Below, one piece after another: positions 1 through 10,259 of a stretch of 64,000 nt of DNA; position 1 is the stretch's first letter, and every line of letters begins with the position of its first letter. The notes under the pieces were generated by a model that was not told the DNA's origin, made no database searches, and saw only the letters and a list, made by a program, of their open reading frames with translations. Source of the stretch: Mammaliicoccus vitulinus. GTDB taxonomy: Bacteria > Bacillota > Bacilli > Staphylococcales > Staphylococcaceae. The stretch covers positions 1,953,069 through 2,017,068 of the forward strand of contig NZ_CP118974.1 in the NCBI RefSeq assembly GCF_029024305.1, written 5' to 3'. A program made the translations under genes and the position numbers.

Positions 1-829
1 CATTTGGTGAAGGTGCAGTAATATGATAAGCATCTCCTGTTGATCCATATCCTACTACTTCAGCATAAATATGAGCGCCACGTGCTTCAGCTGATTCAAG
101 TGATTCTAGGACAACCACTCCAGCTCCTTCACCCATAATAAACCCATCTCTGCCTTCTTGGAATGGACGACATGCTGAATTTCTATCAGGGTTTGTAGAT
201 AATGCTTTATTAGCACTAAATCCTGCCATTGCCATTTCTGTTATAGGTGCCTCTGTACCACCTGCTAACATTAAATCAGCATCTCCACGTTGAATAATTT
301 TAAAAGCTTCTCCAATAGAGTTTGTACCTGTTGCACAAGCCGTAACTGTACAACCGTTAGGCCCTCTTGCACCTAAATCAATAGATACTTGTCCTGTAGC
401 CATATCAGGAATCATCATTGGTACGAAGAATGGACTTACTCTTTTAGGTCCACGTTTCAATAACATGTTGTGTGAAACTTCGAATGTTTCCATTCCGCCG
501 ATACCTGACCCAATCCAAACACCTATTCGATCACTGTTCTCGTCAGTAATTTCGAATTTAGAGTCCTTTAAAGCTTCACGAGCAGCAACAATTGCGTATT
601 GAGTAAATCTGTCCATTTTACGAGAATCTTTTTTCGCAATATGATTTTCAATGTTAAAATCTTTCAATTCACCTGCTAATTTAGCTGGAAATTCAGAAAC
701 ATCAATTCTTGTTATTTCATCTATGCCGTTTACACCATTAATTGCATTATTCCAAGTTGTAGGCACATCATTTCCTAACGGGTTTAACGTCCCTAAACCA
801 GTCATTACAACACGCTTTTTCTCTGTCAT
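1..829 (-). CDS. fabF: 3-oxoacyl-[ACP] synthase II, partial (C-terminus beyond window)
   Basis: Elongating condensing enzyme of type II fatty-acid synthesis in the cytoplasm; it joins malonyl-ACP to a growing acyl-ACP. The N-terminal 276 residues are visible, starting [19 protein letters not shown]. The thiolase-fold nucleophile lies in [10 protein letters not shown] near residue 165. The two catalytic histidines should lie in the part beyond the window edge. The start ATG at 829 has a GGAGG-type ribosome-binding site and lies 14 bases after the fabH stop, so fabH-fabF are one transcript under the upstream FapR site. Truncated only by the window. Identification is by motif and context and is firm. 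Confidence 0.96.
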   Translation of the reverse strand, partial: MTEKKRVVMTGLGTLNPLGNDVPTTWNNAINGVNGIDEITRIDVSEFPAKLAGELKDFNIENHIAKKDSRKMDRFTQYAIVAAREALKDSKFEITDENSDRIGVWIGSGIGGMETFEVSHNMLLKRGPKRVSPFFVPMMIPDMATGQVSIDLGARGPNGCTVTACATGTNSIGEAFKIIQRGDADLMLAGGTEAPITEMAMAGFSANKALSTNPDRNSACRPFQEGRDGFIMGEGAGVVVLESLESAEARGAHIYAEVVGYGSTGDAYHITAPSPN

Positions 830-843
830 TATTCAATATCCTC

Positions 844-1785
844 CTATTTACCCCAGCGTAACGTTATGGCACCCCATGTCAGGCCACCACCAAATCCAAC
901 TAGGACTATTGTATCGTTGTCTTTTATTTTACCTTGTTCTAATTCATATGCAATACTTAAGGGTATTGATGCAGCAGATGTATTCCCGAATCTATCTACT
1001 GTTACACTCATTTTTTCTTTTTCAATACCTAATCTTTCTCTAGCAGATTCCATAATTCTAATATTGGCTTGGTGTGGTACGAACATATCAATGTCATTTG
1101 CCGTAAGACCAGCTTTTTCTACTACTTTAGTAGAAGCTTCTCCCATAATTCTTACTGCGAATTTAAACACTTCTCTACCATTCATTTGAATGGTATGTTC
1201 ATCCATATCTTGATATAAATATGGCGCTCCGTTACCATCTGAACCAAGTTCAACACCTAAAATACCTCTACCTTCAGATACTTCACCAATGATAGCAGCA
1301 CCCGCTCCATCACCGAATAAAATTGCTGTACTACGATCATGCATATCTGTAATTTTAGTGAGTTTATCAGCACCAACTACTAGTACGTTTTTATAAAGAC
1401 CTGAATTAACAAATTGTTGTGCAGTCACAATACCATAAATAAACCCAGTACAAGCCGCAAGTTGGTCCATTGAAGGCACTTTATTTAAGCCTAATCTCTT
1501 CTGTAAAGTTGTTGCAACCGTTGGAAATGGTTTATCACCTGTTGAAGTTGCTACGATAACCATTTCTATTTCATCTTTATCTATACCTGCATCTTCTATC
1601 GCTCTAACTGCCGCTTCATAAGCTAAATCACTTGTGTCTTCATCGTCCGCAGCAAAGCGTCTTTCTTTAATACCTGTCATTTTAGTAATCCATTCATCGG
1701 ATGTTTCTAAATATTTTTCAAAATGTTCATTTTTTACCACACGTTTCGGCGCATAAGCACCAAAACCTTTTATACCAATATCCAT
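844..1785 (-). CDS. fabH: 3-oxoacyl-[ACP] synthase III
   Basis: Starts fatty-acid synthesis by condensing an acyl-CoA primer with malonyl-ACP. At 313 residues it is the usual family length. The Cys-His-Asn triad is visible: C112 in AACTG, H239 in VPHQAN and N269 in GNTSAAS. In staphylococci this enzyme favours branched short-chain primers, which is family knowledge and not visible here. It is the first gene of a two-gene operon with fabF. The start ATG is preceded by GAAGGTG, and a FapR-like palindrome lies about 30 bases further upstream. Confidence 0.97.
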   Translation of the reverse strand: MDIGIKGFGAYAPKRVVKNEHFEKYLETSDEWITKMTGIKERRFAADDEDTSDLAYEAAVRAIEDAGIDKDEIEMVIVATSTGDKPFPTVATTLQKRLGLNKVPSMDQLAACTGFIYGIVTAQQFVNSGLYKNVLVVGADKLTKITDMHDRSTAILFGDGAGAAIIGEVSEGRGILGVELGSDGNGAPYLYQDMDEHTIQMNGREVFKFAVRIMGEASTKVVEKAGLTANDIDMFVPHQANIRIMESARERLGIEKEKMSVTVDRFGNTSAASIPLSIAYELEQGKIKDNDTIVLVGFGGGLTWGAITLRWGK

Positions 1786-1813
1786 TATATTGACACCTTC
1801 TTATAATCTGTTG

Positions 1814-1831
1814 TTATTATCAGGTACTAAT
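1814..1831 (-). promoter_or_regulatory. FapR operator upstream of fabH-fabF
   Basis: On the minus strand the sequence ATTAGTACCTGATAATAA matches the conserved FapR palindrome (TTAGTACCTGATACTAA type) with about one difference. FapR represses lipid genes until malonyl-CoA binds it. The site sits 30-45 bases upstream of the fabH start, where fabHF operators lie in related Firmicutes. Identified by comparison with the remembered consensus. Confidence 0.8.
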
Positions 1832-1907
1832 TTAACACACTTATGCCTTAATACACAAGCACAGTCTTATTAATAGAAAATATTTAAATCGTTTTCATAA
1901 TTATAGG

Positions 1908-1936
1908 TATACAATTTATAAAAAGTTAATTATAAT
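1908..1936 (+). promoter_or_regulatory. Candidate sigma-A promoter of the DUF2929 gene
   Basis: TATACA and TATAAT are separated by 17 bases, and the start codon lies about 36 bases downstream behind GGAGG. The -10 is perfect and the -35 is weak. Confidence 0.5.
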
Positions 1937-1972
1937 GAAAGATATGATATTAAAAGTTACGGAGGATGAGAT

Positions 1973-2176
1973 ATGCATTACATCTTAACATTCATATGGG
2001 CATTCTTATTGTCACAAATGATTAACTTTGTTTTACATAGTTTAGGTGGCTCTACAGAAGCGCTAAACTTTGTTAGTCCAACAGTTTATGCTGTTATCTT
2101 TACAGTTGTTATTATTCTACTAGATATTTTAGTTGGTAAATCGTCATCGGACAAACAAAAAGCACAACATTCATAA
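1973..2176 (+). CDS. DUF2929 (YjzD-like) small membrane protein
   Basis: A 67-residue protein with two predicted membrane helices (about residues 3-22 and 36-54) and a short basic, polar tail. It resembles the DUF2929/YjzD family found next to fabH in Bacillales, and that position is conserved here, divergent from fabH. Function is unknown. The start ATG has the strong site GGAGGATGAGAT. Followed at once by a perfect terminator shared with clpB. Confidence 0.8.
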   Translation: MHYILTFIWAFLLSQMINFVLHSLGGSTEALNFVSPTVYAVIFTVVIILLDILVGKSSSDKQKAQHS

Positions 2177-2177
2177 A

Positions 2178-2213
2178 AATAATCCCGTCAATTTCATTTG
2201 ACGGGATTTTTTC
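2178..2213. terminator. Bidirectional terminator between DUF2929 gene and clpB
   Basis: An 11-bp perfect stem (AATCCCGTCAA with TTGACGGGATT) around a 6-base loop, with A-rich and T-rich flanks. It serves two convergent genes. Confidence 0.88.
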
Positions 2214-2214
2214 T

Positions 2215-4812
2215 TTATTCATTTACTTCAAATTTCACTTCACCATCTACTAGATGTACATCTACATTTGTACCTTCTTTCAATTCTTGACCGATCATCA
2301 ATCTTGCTAATGGTGTTTCGATTTGTCTTTGTACAAATCGTTTTAATGGTCTTGCGCCAAATTGTGGTTCGTATGCTTCTTGCGCAATCCATTCTTTAAC
2401 ATCTTGGTCCACATTAATTTTGATGTGTTGATCTACCAATCTAATATTTAAGTTCGTAATAATATGGTCAACGATAAAACTCATATCTTTAACTGATAAT
2501 GGTTTAAATAATACAATGTCATCCATTCTATTTAAAATCTCTGGTTTGAAGTAAGCATGTAAACTTTCGTTCACTTGTTTTTTAGCTGAATCTTCAATTT
2601 CACCATCGTCTGTTACACCTTCTAATAAATATTGCGAACCGATATTACTCGTCATAATGATAATCGTATTTTTGAAATCGACACTGCGCCCTTTCGCATC
2701 TGTTAATCTACCTTCATCTAACAATTGTAACAATACGTTGAATACATCATTATGTGCTTTTTCAATTTCATCAAGTAGTATGACAGAGTATGGTTGTCTT
2801 CTAACTGCTTCAGTTAGTTGGCCACCTTCTTCATAACCTACATAACCTGGAGGCGCACCAATGAGTCGTGCGACTGAATGTTTTTCCATATATTCACTCA
2901 TATCTATTCTAATCATATGTTTTTCAGAATCGAATAAAGTTGCTGCTAATGTCTTAGCTAATTCCGTTTTACCGACACCTGTTGGACCTAAGAATAAGAA
3001 GCTACCAATTGGTCTATTCGGATCTTTAATACCTGCTCTTGCTCTAACTACTGCATCAGATACTAAATCAACTGCTTCATCTTGTCCTACTACTCTCTCG
3101 TGTAAAATATCTGATAGTTTAAGCAATTTATCTCTTTCAGTCTCAACTAGTCTTGAAACTGGAATACCTGTCCATTGACTTACGATATAACCAATTTCTT
3201 CATCTGTTACAATTTCTCTAATCAAACGATCATGATCAGAACCTGTTTCTTCAGCAAATTCATTTTCTAGCGCTTTTAATTCCGCTTCTATTTGAGGTAT
3301 TTTACCGTGTTTAAGTTCTGCTGCTTTCGCTAAATCATATTGATTTTCCGCATTTTCTAAAGCTTGTTTACTTTCATCTAACTCTGCTCTTTTATCTTGA
3401 AGTGATTTGATTTGTTCTTTTTCTTGTTCAACTTTACTTTGTAATTGTTGTTGTTTTTCTTTTTCGTCTGCTAATTCTTTTTGTAATTCTTCTAAACGTA
3501 TTTGGCTACTTTGATCAGATTCAGATTTCAGTGCGTTTTCTTCAATTTCAAGTTGCATAACACGTCTATTTACTGCATCTAATTCTGTAGGGTTAGAACC
3601 CATTTCTGTACGAATCGTCGCACATGCTTGGTCAACTAAGTCTATTGCTTTATCTGGTAAGAATCGATCCGTAATATATCTATCTGATAATTCTGTCGCT
3701 GCTACTAACGCTCTATCTTGTATACGCACACCGTGGTGAACTTCATATCTTTCTTTTAAACCTCTTAAAATTGAAATAGTATCTTCTAAGTCTGGTTCTT
3801 TCACGTTCACTTTTTGGAAACGTCTTTCTAATGCAGAATCTTTTTCAATGTATTGACGGTATTCATTTAAAGTTGTTGCACCGATACAGTGCAATTCACC
3901 TCTTGCTAGCATTGGTTTGAGCATATTACCTGCATCCATAGCACCTTCTGTTTTTCCTGCGCCAACAAGCATATGAATTTCATCAATAAAAAGTAAAATT
4001 TTACCTTCTGAATCTTTTACTTCTTTTAAGACAGCTTTCAATCTTTCTTCAAATTCACCTCTGAATTTAGCGCCAGCCACTAAAGCTGATAAATCTAATT
4101 CAAATATCGTCTTATCTAAAAGTGATTCAGGAACGTCTCTTCTAACGATACGTTGCGCTAATCCTTCTACAATTGCTGTTTTACCTACACCAGGTTCCCC
4201 AATTAATACCGGGTTGTTTTTAGTTTTTCTACTTAATATGCGAATCGTATTTCGAATTTCTTCGTCTCTACCAATAACTGGATCCATTTTACCTTTTCGT
4301 ACTTCTTCAACTAAATCTCTACCATATTTAGATAGTGCTTCATATTGCACTTCAGGATTTTGTGATGTCACACGATTACCCCCTCTTATTTTATTAATAA
4401 TTTCATTTATGACTTCTTTCTTATTTCCAATGATGTCTTTAGTCGTTTGGTCAACTTCCATTGCTGCTTTTAAAATATGTTCCATCGACATGAAGTCATC
4501 TTGCATTTCTTCTTTAATTTGATTAGCTTTGTTAAACAATTCATTGAGTTTCGGCGACACGTATTGTCCATATTGGACGTTATCACCTTTTACTACAGAA
4601 TATTGATTTAACTTTTGTTCATATTTCTCTTTTAATGATTCTGTATCAATTTTAGCTCTGTCTAATGTTCTTTTAAAAACACTTTCATCTTCATTTAACG
4701 CTGATAATAATACAGCTTCTATTTCAATATTTTGTAGTTGATATGATTGTGATAATTGTTGTGCTTTCTCGATAACACTTTGAACTGAATATGTCATTTG
4801 ATTAATATCCAA
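2215..4812 (-). CDS. clpB: ATP-dependent disaggregase ClpB
   Basis: Hsp100 chaperone that pulls proteins out of aggregates together with DnaK. At 865 residues it is full length. Order: N-terminal Clp repeat domain (about 1-145), first AAA+ module with Walker A GEPGVGKT (near 205), a middle coiled-coil domain rich in E, K and Q (about 410-520) that distinguishes ClpB from ClpC, and a second AAA+ module with GPTGVGKT (near 605). It has no ClpP-binding IGF loop that I can see. I chose the TTG at 4812 (protein starts [10 protein letters not shown]), because it sits 7-8 bases after GAGG, whereas the upstream in-frame GTG at 4821 overlaps that site. Transcribed alone from a CtsR-type promoter. Confidence 0.97.
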   Translation of the reverse strand: MDINQMTYSVQSVIEKAQQLSQSYQLQNIEIEAVLLSALNEDESVFKRTLDRAKIDTESLKEKYEQKLNQYSVVKGDNVQYGQYVSPKLNELFNKANQIKEEMQDDFMSMEHILKAAMEVDQTTKDIIGNKKEVINEIINKIRGGNRVTSQNPEVQYEALSKYGRDLVEEVRKGKMDPVIGRDEEIRNTIRILSRKTKNNPVLIGEPGVGKTAIVEGLAQRIVRRDVPESLLDKTIFELDLSALVAGAKFRGEFEERLKAVLKEVKDSEGKILLFIDEIHMLVGAGKTEGAMDAGNMLKPMLARGELHCIGATTLNEYRQYIEKDSALERRFQKVNVKEPDLEDTISILRGLKERYEVHHGVRIQDRALVAATELSDRYITDRFLPDKAIDLVDQACATIRTEMGSNPTELDAVNRRVMQLEIEENALKSESDQSSQIRLEELQKELADEKEKQQQLQSKVEQEKEQIKSLQDKRAELDESKQALENAENQYDLAKAAELKHGKIPQIEAELKALENEFAEETGSDHDRLIREIVTDEEIGYIVSQWTGIPVSRLVETERDKLLKLSDILHERVVGQDEAVDLVSDAVVRARAGIKDPNRPIGSFLFLGPTGVGKTELAKTLAATLFDSEKHMIRIDMSEYMEKHSVARLIGAPPGYVGYEEGGQLTEAVRRQPYSVILLDEIEKAHNDVFNVLLQLLDEGRLTDAKGRSVDFKNTIIIMTSNIGSQYLLEGVTDDGEIEDSAKKQVNESLHAYFKPEILNRMDDIVLFKPLSVKDMSFIVDHIITNLNIRLVDQHIKINVDQDVKEWIAQEAYEPQFGARPLKRFVQRQIETPLARLMIGQELKEGTNVDVHLVDGEVKFEVNE

Positions 4813-4849
4813 ATGTATCACCTCTTTTAATTTTTCATCGGCCTAATAG

Positions 4850-4866
4850 TTTGACTATCTTTGACC
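4850..4866 (-). promoter_or_regulatory. CtsR box 1 upstream of clpB
   Basis: Minus-strand GGTCAAAGATAGTCAAA matches the CtsR heptad direct repeat (GGTCAAANANRGTCAAA). It lies just downstream of the -10 element, where binding would block transcription. Confidence 0.9.
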
Positions 4867-4874
4867 TTAATTTA

Positions 4875-4903
4875 ATTATATACTGTTTGACCTTCTTTGA
4901 CAA
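4875..4903 (-). promoter_or_regulatory. Sigma-A promoter of clpB, overlapped by CtsR box 2
   Basis: TTGTCA (4898-4903) and TATAAT (4875-4880) are separated by exactly 17 bases. A second CtsR box, TGTCAAAGAAGGTCAAA, occupies 4886-4902, overlapping the -35 and spacer. Tandem CtsR boxes are typical of staphylococcal clp promoters and predict heat-shock induction. Confidence 0.9.
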
Positions 4904-4984
4904 ATATAAAACATCAAATTTCCAAAGCTTTTTAATCCCATATTATGGTAAAATACAATTGAAAATAAACGGGGAAGTGATCTT

Positions 4985-5677
4985 TTGCAAACTACATATA
5001 CAGAAGCTACTTCAGTTATTGAATACATTATAAACAACGGCCAACGACTACATTTTGACACTCACCATTATATATACCATTCTGGAGACTTATGTAATCA
5101 TATTTATGTCATTTCTGAAGGAAAAGTTATTACACATCGTGTGATGGAAGACGGAAAAGAATTTAATACGAAATTATTAGGAAGACATAGTATCTTCGGT
5201 TCGACTACTTTGTTTTGTGGCAGAAAAACACATAGCCTCTCAGCACGGGTGAAAGAAGCAGCAATCGTATACAGCATGCCAAAAAACCAATTTGAAGAAG
5301 CAATATTAAATGATGAAGTGCTAAAATACGAATGGTTACTGTGGGTTCAAAACGAAAATGAAAAGAACGAATATCTAATCAGAGATGTATATACTTTAGG
5401 AAAAACAGGTGCTTTCTATTCCATACTCATTAAACTAGCAAACACATACGGCGTTCAAGTTGACGATCGTATTTTGATTAATGTAGATTTAACCAATCAT
5501 GAATTAGCTAACTTCTGTAACGTAACAAGAGAAAGTGTTAATCGAATGTTGAGCTATTTAAAAAAGGAAAACATCGTCTCTGTACAGCATAAAAGAATTA
5601 CGATACATGATTTAGATTACTTAAAAAAATCTATAAACTGTGAAAACTGTCCTTTATCAATTTGTAGAATAGAATAA
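4985..5677 (+). CDS. Crp/Fnr-family regulator with C-terminal cysteine cluster (Fnr/ArcR type)
   Basis: A 230-residue regulator. An N-terminal cyclic-nucleotide-binding-like beta roll (about 20-110) is followed by a dimer helix and a winged helix-turn-helix (about 168-205) with recognition sequence NVTRESVNRMLSYLK. The C-terminus carries C219, C222 and C227 in CENCPLSIC (C-x2-C-x4-C). That spacing equals the three [4Fe-4S] ligands of Bacillus subtilis Fnr, and D134 in IRDVY could match its aspartate ligand. I infer an oxygen-responsive activator of anaerobic genes. Starts at TTG 4985, 8 bases after GGGGAAGTG. Divergent from clpB. Staphylococcal ArcR belongs to the same family, but no arc genes are adjacent. 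Confidence 0.85.
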   Translation: MQTTYTEATSVIEYIINNGQRLHFDTHHYIYHSGDLCNHIYVISEGKVITHRVMEDGKEFNTKLLGRHSIFGSTTLFCGRKTHSLSARVKEAAIVYSMPKNQFEEAILNDEVLKYEWLLWVQNENEKNEYLIRDVYTLGKTGAFYSILIKLANTYGVQVDDRILINVDLTNHELANFCNVTRESVNRMLSYLKKENIVSVQHKRITIHDLDYLKKSINCENCPLSICRIE

Positions 5678-5684
5678 TTAAAAT

Positions 5685-5731
5685 TGTGCTACTCGAACCA
5701 TACCCTAGGCAAGCTTGCACAAACAAAATCG
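5685..5731 (-). repeat. Truncated copy of the dispersed 96-bp element
   Basis: Contains ACTCGAACCATACCCTAGGC and a following AAGCTTGCAC, ending in CAAAATCG. It matches one arm of the element at 36273-36369; the other arm is missing. See the full copies at 12697, 30727 and 36273. Confidence 0.7.
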
Positions 5732-5745
5732 TCCCATTATAAAAA

Positions 5746-5796
5746 AAGCATATCACGCTACTTACTGAATAAAATCAGTAGCGTGATATGCTTATT
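5746..5796. terminator. Bidirectional terminator, regulator gene / sufT
   Basis: Long stem AAGCATATCACGCTACT paired with AGTAGCGTGATATGCTT between convergent genes. Nearly the same stem recurs at 9241-9295. Confidence 0.88.
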
Positions 5797-5803
5797 TGTT
5801 TTA

Positions 5804-6112
5804 TTAGCTTACACCTAATGCAATTTTAGCGTAACGTGACATTTTGTCTTTACCCCATGGTGGATTCCAAACAATGTTAACTTCTGTTTCTTTAACTTCA
5901 GGTAATTCAGCTAAAGCTGTTTTAACCTGATCTATAATTTGTGGCCCCATAGGACAACCCATAGAAGTTAGTGTCATTTCTACTGTACATAATCCAGCAT
6001 CGTCTAAGTCAACGTTGTATATAAGACCTAAGTTAACTATGTCAATTCCAAGTTCTGGGTCAATTACGTTTTCAAGTGCACCAATAATACTATCTTTCAT
6101 TTCTTCTTCCAT
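5804..6112 (-). CDS. sufT: Iron-sulfur cluster assembly factor SufT (MIP18/DUF59 family)
   Basis: A 102-residue single-domain protein of the DUF59/MIP18 family, which helps mature Fe-S proteins. In S. aureus SufT supports Fe-S assembly under high demand. Family signatures seen are DPELGIDIVNLGLIY and the reactive-cysteine motif TSMGCPMGP, followed by WNPPWGKDKMS. It is a single gene between two terminator-bearing regions; the neighbouring Cof, degV and cdr genes run the other way. The next upstream base pairs show a promoter-like AT-rich region shared with the divergent HAD gene. Confidence 0.88.
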   Translation of the reverse strand: MEEEMKDSIIGALENVIDPELGIDIVNLGLIYNVDLDDAGLCTVEMTLTSMGCPMGPQIIDQVKTALAELPEVKETEVNIVWNPPWGKDKMSRYAKIALGVS

Positions 6113-6231
6113 ATTTTCACCTCATTCTTAAAGTTACTATATATAATATATCAAATTTAAAGCATTGGTTAAAGAAAATGATATGATATTATAGTATGTA
6201 TCAAAAAGAAAATGAGTAAGGAGTTATCGAT

Positions 6232-7044
6232 ATGGAAAAACATTTAATCTGTTTAGATTTAGATGGCACATTATTAAATGATGAAAAGCACATCTCACCT
6301 TTTACTAAAAGCGTATTACAATATTTAAAGAAGTCAGGTCATGAAATTATTATTTCAACAGGTCGACCATATCGAGCAAGCGTAGATTATTATAATGCTA
6401 TGGATATGAACACACCTATTATTAATTTTAATGGTGCCTATATACACCACCCTACTGACAATAGATTTGAACCAAAGCACGAACAATTTGACGCACGAAT
6501 AGCTTCTAAAATTTTCCAAGATATAAGCCAACTTAACGTTAAAAACGTTATAGCAGAAGTAAGAGATCAAGTTTATATTAATACTTATGATCAAACATTA
6601 TTTGAAGGTTTTAGTATGGGTAACCCAGAAATTAAGTATGGTGAATTAAACCAGTTACTTCCAGAATCACCGACGAGCTTATTAATACAAGCAGAGGAAA
6701 ATGAAATTCCTAATATTAAGAAGCACTTAAATAAGCATTATGCTGAATTTATAGAACATCGTCGTTGGGGCGCACCATTTCCTGTTATTGAGATTGTTAA
6801 AAAGGGTATTAACAAAGGCAAAGCTGTGAAATATGTAGCTGAATATTTAAATATAGACTTTGATAATATCATTGCATTTGGCGACGAAGATAATGATTTT
6901 GAAATGATACAATTTGCTAATTACGGAATTGCTATGGGTAATGCTATTCCAGAACTTAAAGAAATTTCAACAGAAGTTACAGACACTAATAACAATGATG
7001 GTATCGGAAAATACTTAAACAAACATTTTGGACTAAATATGTAA
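6232..7044 (+). CDS. Cof-type HAD phosphatase
   Basis: 270 residues, HAD superfamily IIB. Motif I is DLDGTLL (residues 9-15, nucleophile and acid aspartates), motif II ISTGR near 42, motif III a lysine near 192-196 and motif IV GDEDNDFEM near 218. A Cof cap domain sits between motifs II and III. Such enzymes dephosphorylate sugar phosphates, FMN or pyridoxal phosphate; the substrate cannot be read here. First gene of a probable operon with degV (12-base gap) and cdr. Confidence 0.88.
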   Translation: MEKHLICLDLDGTLLNDEKHISPFTKSVLQYLKKSGHEIIISTGRPYRASVDYYNAMDMNTPIINFNGAYIHHPTDNRFEPKHEQFDARIASKIFQDISQLNVKNVIAEVRDQVYINTYDQTLFEGFSMGNPEIKYGELNQLLPESPTSLLIQAEENEIPNIKKHLNKHYAEFIEHRRWGAPFPVIEIVKKGINKGKAVKYVAEYLNIDFDNIIAFGDEDNDFEMIQFANYGIAMGNAIPELKEISTEVTDTNNNDGIGKYLNKHFGLNM

Positions 7045-7056
7045 GGGGTTATTCAA

Positions 7057-7902
7057 ATGAAAATGATAGTAGATAGTGGTTCAGATTTAACATTATCACA
7101 AATTGAAGAATATGGATTCTACTTTTTACCTTATGGGATCGTCATTGATAACCAAAATAAAGTAGACCTATATGAAATATCGAACGAAGAAGTATTAGCT
7201 GCCATCAAGCAAAATAAACACCCTAAGACAAACCAAGCAACTATGGAACAAATGACTAAAGTATTCACAGAAATCGCTGAAAACAATGAACAAGCTATTT
7301 ATCTAGCTTTTAGCAGCGCTTTAAGCGGCACATACCAAACTGCATGCTTAGTTAAAGAGCAAGTTAAAGAAGAGTACCCTAATCTCGACTTAGCCATCTA
7401 TGATACTTTAAGTGCTTCAATGGGGTGTGGGAAACTTATACTCGATGTTCAAGATAAAATCCAGCAAGATTATACATTTGAAGAATTAGATCAATATATT
7501 AAAGTCAAACTTGAGAAAATTAGACATTTATTTACGGTAAAAGACTTAAACTATTTAGCAAGTGGCGGCAGATTATCTAAAGGACAAGCTTTTCTTGGTA
7601 ATTTATTAAACATAAAACCTTTATTACACGTAGAAGAAGGTAAACTTGTACCTATCGAAAAATATCGTGGCTCTAAAAAGCTATGGCATGCCATTATAGA
7701 AAAAATGAAACATGAAAATAGCGACTTTTCAAATGAAACAATCTATATAACGCATGCTGATGATTACGAAGAAGCAGAAAGACTAAAATCATTGATGCAA
7801 GACACTTTATCACCTAAAGATGTGATCATTTCAAACATTGGTCCCGTTATTAGTTCTCATACAGGAAGTGGCACGATCGCAATATTTTATTATAAGGAGT
7901 GA
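7057..7902 (+). CDS. DegV-family fatty-acid-binding protein
   Basis: 281 residues. DegV/FakB family proteins bind a fatty acid and present it to the kinase FakA for phosphorylation. Seen: N-terminal MKMIVDSGSDL, the loop SSALSGTYQT and the second-domain motif GRLSKGQAFLGNLLNIKP, which contribute to the lipid carboxylate site. It lies in an operon after the Cof phosphatase and before cdr, whose ribosome site overlaps its last codons. S. aureus has FakB1 and FakB2 elsewhere plus further DegV proteins, so a lipid-kinase role is a family inference. Confidence 0.82.
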   Translation: MKMIVDSGSDLTLSQIEEYGFYFLPYGIVIDNQNKVDLYEISNEEVLAAIKQNKHPKTNQATMEQMTKVFTEIAENNEQAIYLAFSSALSGTYQTACLVKEQVKEEYPNLDLAIYDTLSASMGCGKLILDVQDKIQQDYTFEELDQYIKVKLEKIRHLFTVKDLNYLASGGRLSKGQAFLGNLLNIKPLLHVEEGKLVPIEKYRGSKKLWHAIIEKMKHENSDFSNETIYITHADDYEEAERLKSLMQDTLSPKDVIISNIGPVISSHTGSGTIAIFYYKE

Positions 7903-7908
7903 TCGTAA

Positions 7909-9240
7909 TTGAATAAAATTATCGTAGTTGGTGCAGTTGCTGGTGGAGCCACAGTTGCATCACAAATTAGACGTCTTGATTCAGAAAGTGAAATTGTTGT
8001 ATATGAAAAAGATAGAGATATGAGTTTTGCAAATTGCGGTTTACCTTACTATTTAGGTGAAGTTGTAGAAGATAGAGATTTAATGTTATCTGCAACACCC
8101 GAACAATTTTATGATAAAAAAAATATCACTGTAAAAACTTATCATGAAGCAATCGCTTTAAATGATGCACATAAAACAATTACGATTAAAAATCATCAAA
8201 CTGGTGAAACTTTTGAAGACCAATATGACACACTTATTTTAAGTCCCGGTTGTCGAGCAAGACACTTACCTATTCAATCAGATAGAGTATTCACTTTAAG
8301 AAACTTAGTTGATACAGATGAAATTGAAAACTTTATCGTAAACGAAAAGGTTCAATCTGCATTGATAGTTGGTGCTGGATATGTCAGTTTAGAAATTTTA
8401 GAGAATTTATTTTATAGAGGCATAGAGACAACTTTAATTCATAGAAGTGATCATATTAACAAAAGTATGGATAAAGATTTAAATAACGTCATCTTTGAAG
8501 AATTAGATAAAAGAGAGATTCAATATCGATTAAATGAGGAAATTGAAAGTATTACTGATCGAACAGTTACATTTAAATCTGGCCACGTTGAAGACTATGA
8601 TATCGTTATTACAGGTGTTGGGATTGAGCCAAATAGTGATTGGCTGAAATCATCATCACTTCAATTAAATGAACAAGGTTACGTGCCAGTCAACGAATAT
8701 TTCGAAACAAATTTGGAAGGCGTTTATGCAATTGGTGATGTGATTGAAACGTTTTATAGACATACTAAAAAGCCTACAAGTATCACTTTAGCTTGGGGTG
8801 CGCATAGAGCAGCTTCGTTAATTGCTGAAAATCTCGTAGCGAAGTCATCCAATGAAAAATCAGCTTTCCGCGGCCTGTTAGGAACAAATATCGTTCGTGT
8901 ATTTGATTATGCACTAGGAAGTGTCGGCATCTCAGAAAGTGAATTGGAAAATTATGATGTTGATGTTGTCGAACAAACTCAAAAGCAACATGCTGGTTAT
9001 TATCCAAATGCTGAACCCATTACGTTGCGCGTTTATTTCGAAAAGAGTTCTCGTAAAATTTTACGTGCATGTGCAGTCGGTAAAGATGGTGCGGATAAGC
9101 GTATTGATATCTTATCAACAGCTATCATCGGTGAACTCACGATAGATGAATTAAGAGACATAGAAATTGCTTATGCCCCACCTTTTTCTAGTCCAAAAGA
9201 TATCGTCAATATGATAGGTTATAAAGCACAATCAAAATAA
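7909..9240 (+). CDS. cdr: Coenzyme A disulfide reductase
   Basis: FAD enzyme that keeps CoA reduced, using NADPH, in bacteria that use CoA rather than glutathione as the main low-mass thiol. 443 residues. FAD-binding [10 protein letters not shown] at the N-terminus, active-site Cys43 in [14 protein letters not shown](P)-binding GAGYVSLE near 156, second FAD motif YAIGDV near 275 and a C-terminal dimerisation domain. The single active cysteine, instead of a CxxC pair, is typical of Cdr. Starts at TTG 7909 behind AAGGAGTGATCGTAA. Third gene of the Cof-degV-cdr unit; a strong terminator follows. Confidence 0.93.
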   Translation: MNKIIVVGAVAGGATVASQIRRLDSESEIVVYEKDRDMSFANCGLPYYLGEVVEDRDLMLSATPEQFYDKKNITVKTYHEAIALNDAHKTITIKNHQTGETFEDQYDTLILSPGCRARHLPIQSDRVFTLRNLVDTDEIENFIVNEKVQSALIVGAGYVSLEILENLFYRGIETTLIHRSDHINKSMDKDLNNVIFEELDKREIQYRLNEEIESITDRTVTFKSGHVEDYDIVITGVGIEPNSDWLKSSSLQLNEQGYVPVNEYFETNLEGVYAIGDVIETFYRHTKKPTSITLAWGAHRAASLIAENLVAKSSNEKSAFRGLLGTNIVRVFDYALGSVGISESELENYDVDVVEQTQKQHAGYYPNAEPITLRVYFEKSSRKILRACAVGKDGADKRIDILSTAIIGELTIDELRDIEIAYAPPFSSPKDIVNMIGYKAQSK

Positions 9241-9295
9241 AAAGCATATCACTCTACTGATTTTTCTCAGTAAACAGAGTGATATGCTTTTTTTA
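9241..9295. terminator. Bidirectional terminator, cdr / nitronate monooxygenase gene
   Basis: Inverted repeat AAAGCATATCACTCT with AGAGTGATATGCTTT and a T-run. Sister sequence of the terminator at 5746-5796. Confidence 0.88.
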
Positions 9296-9302
9296 TTAAA
9301 TC

Positions 9303-10259
9303 TTAAAAATCTTGCATTAAATCATCTATTACTTCTTTGACAGTACAGATTGATTTAATAGGACTTATACCTGTTCCTACTGATACATAACCATTTTCTG
9401 TATCTCCTTCTACCATACCAAGTCTCATATTTCTTCCAGCACCCATATGTTTAGCGAGTTCTTCATTTGTCGCACCATTTTTATCCATATCTTCTAATTC
9501 TTTAGCTAATTTACCCGGCAAAGATCGATAATATGCTGGCAAAGTTCTAAATAAAATTAAATCTTCAGCGTTCGAATCAACGATATATTGTTTTACATTT
9601 TCAGCAGCTGGATTTTCTATAGTGGGAATAAGCACACTACCTACATAGACACCTTCAGCACCTAAACAAAACGCAGCTCTCACTCCTCTTACATCGCCAA
9701 CGCCTCCAGCAGCAATAACTGGAATACTAATTGCATCTACAATCATAGGCACTATGGAAAAAGTACCAATCACACGTTCTGGTACTGTTCCTCCCTCATC
9801 GAAACCAGTTGCTACAAATACATCAGCCCCCATTTCTTCTGCAGCTTTCGCATTTTCTATTGTAGGCGTTATAGGTCTAAAAATAATTCTCATATTATTT
9901 TCTTTTAATTTATTAAATAATTCTTGATCTAGCAAGCCATTAATTAATACTATAGGTACGTTTTCTTCAATAAGCATATCAACGATATTTCCGACGAAAG
10001 TAATATCTTCACTGACCATAATTGTTGAAGCAAAAGGTTTATTTGTTAGTTGTTTTATTTTAATAATTTCTTTTCTCATACGTTCTGTCGTTTCAGCTGC
10101 TGAACGCGTAACCCTTGCTTCTCCTGCATTTGGTCCTAATATCCCTAATCCACCAGCTTCGCTAACGGCTGCAATAAATTTAGGATTAGTCAATGAATTC
10201 AAAGGTCCTTGAATAATTGGTTTTTCGATATTAAAAATTTCAGTCACTCTATTTTTCAT
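9303..10259 (-). CDS. Nitronate monooxygenase family flavoprotein (FabK/NMO fold)
   Basis: 318-residue FMN TIM-barrel protein of the 2-nitropropane dioxygenase/NMO family. N-terminal substrate-side motif IIQGPL, phosphate-binding segments AAGGVGDVRGVRAAF and GAEGVYVGS, and a glycine-rich C-terminus. Enzymes of this fold oxidise alkyl nitronates; the related FabK reduces enoyl-ACP, but staphylococci use FabI, so NMO is the better guess. The start at 10259 (MKNRVTEIF) was chosen for GGAAAGGGATATAAT. The longer in-frame ORF to 10343 has no site. Single gene. Confidence 0.8.
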   Translation of the reverse strand: MKNRVTEIFNIEKPIIQGPLNSLTNPKFIAAVSEAGGLGILGPNAGEARVTRSAAETTERMRKEIIKIKQLTNKPFASTIMVSEDITFVGNIVDMLIEENVPIVLINGLLDQELFNKLKENNMRIIFRPITPTIENAKAAEEMGADVFVATGFDEGGTVPERVIGTFSIVPMIVDAISIPVIAAGGVGDVRGVRAAFCLGAEGVYVGSVLIPTIENPAAENVKQYIVDSNAEDLILFRTLPAYYRSLPGKLAKELEDMDKNGATNEELAKHMGAGRNMRLGMVEGDTENGYVSVGTGISPIKSICTVKEVIDDLMQDF

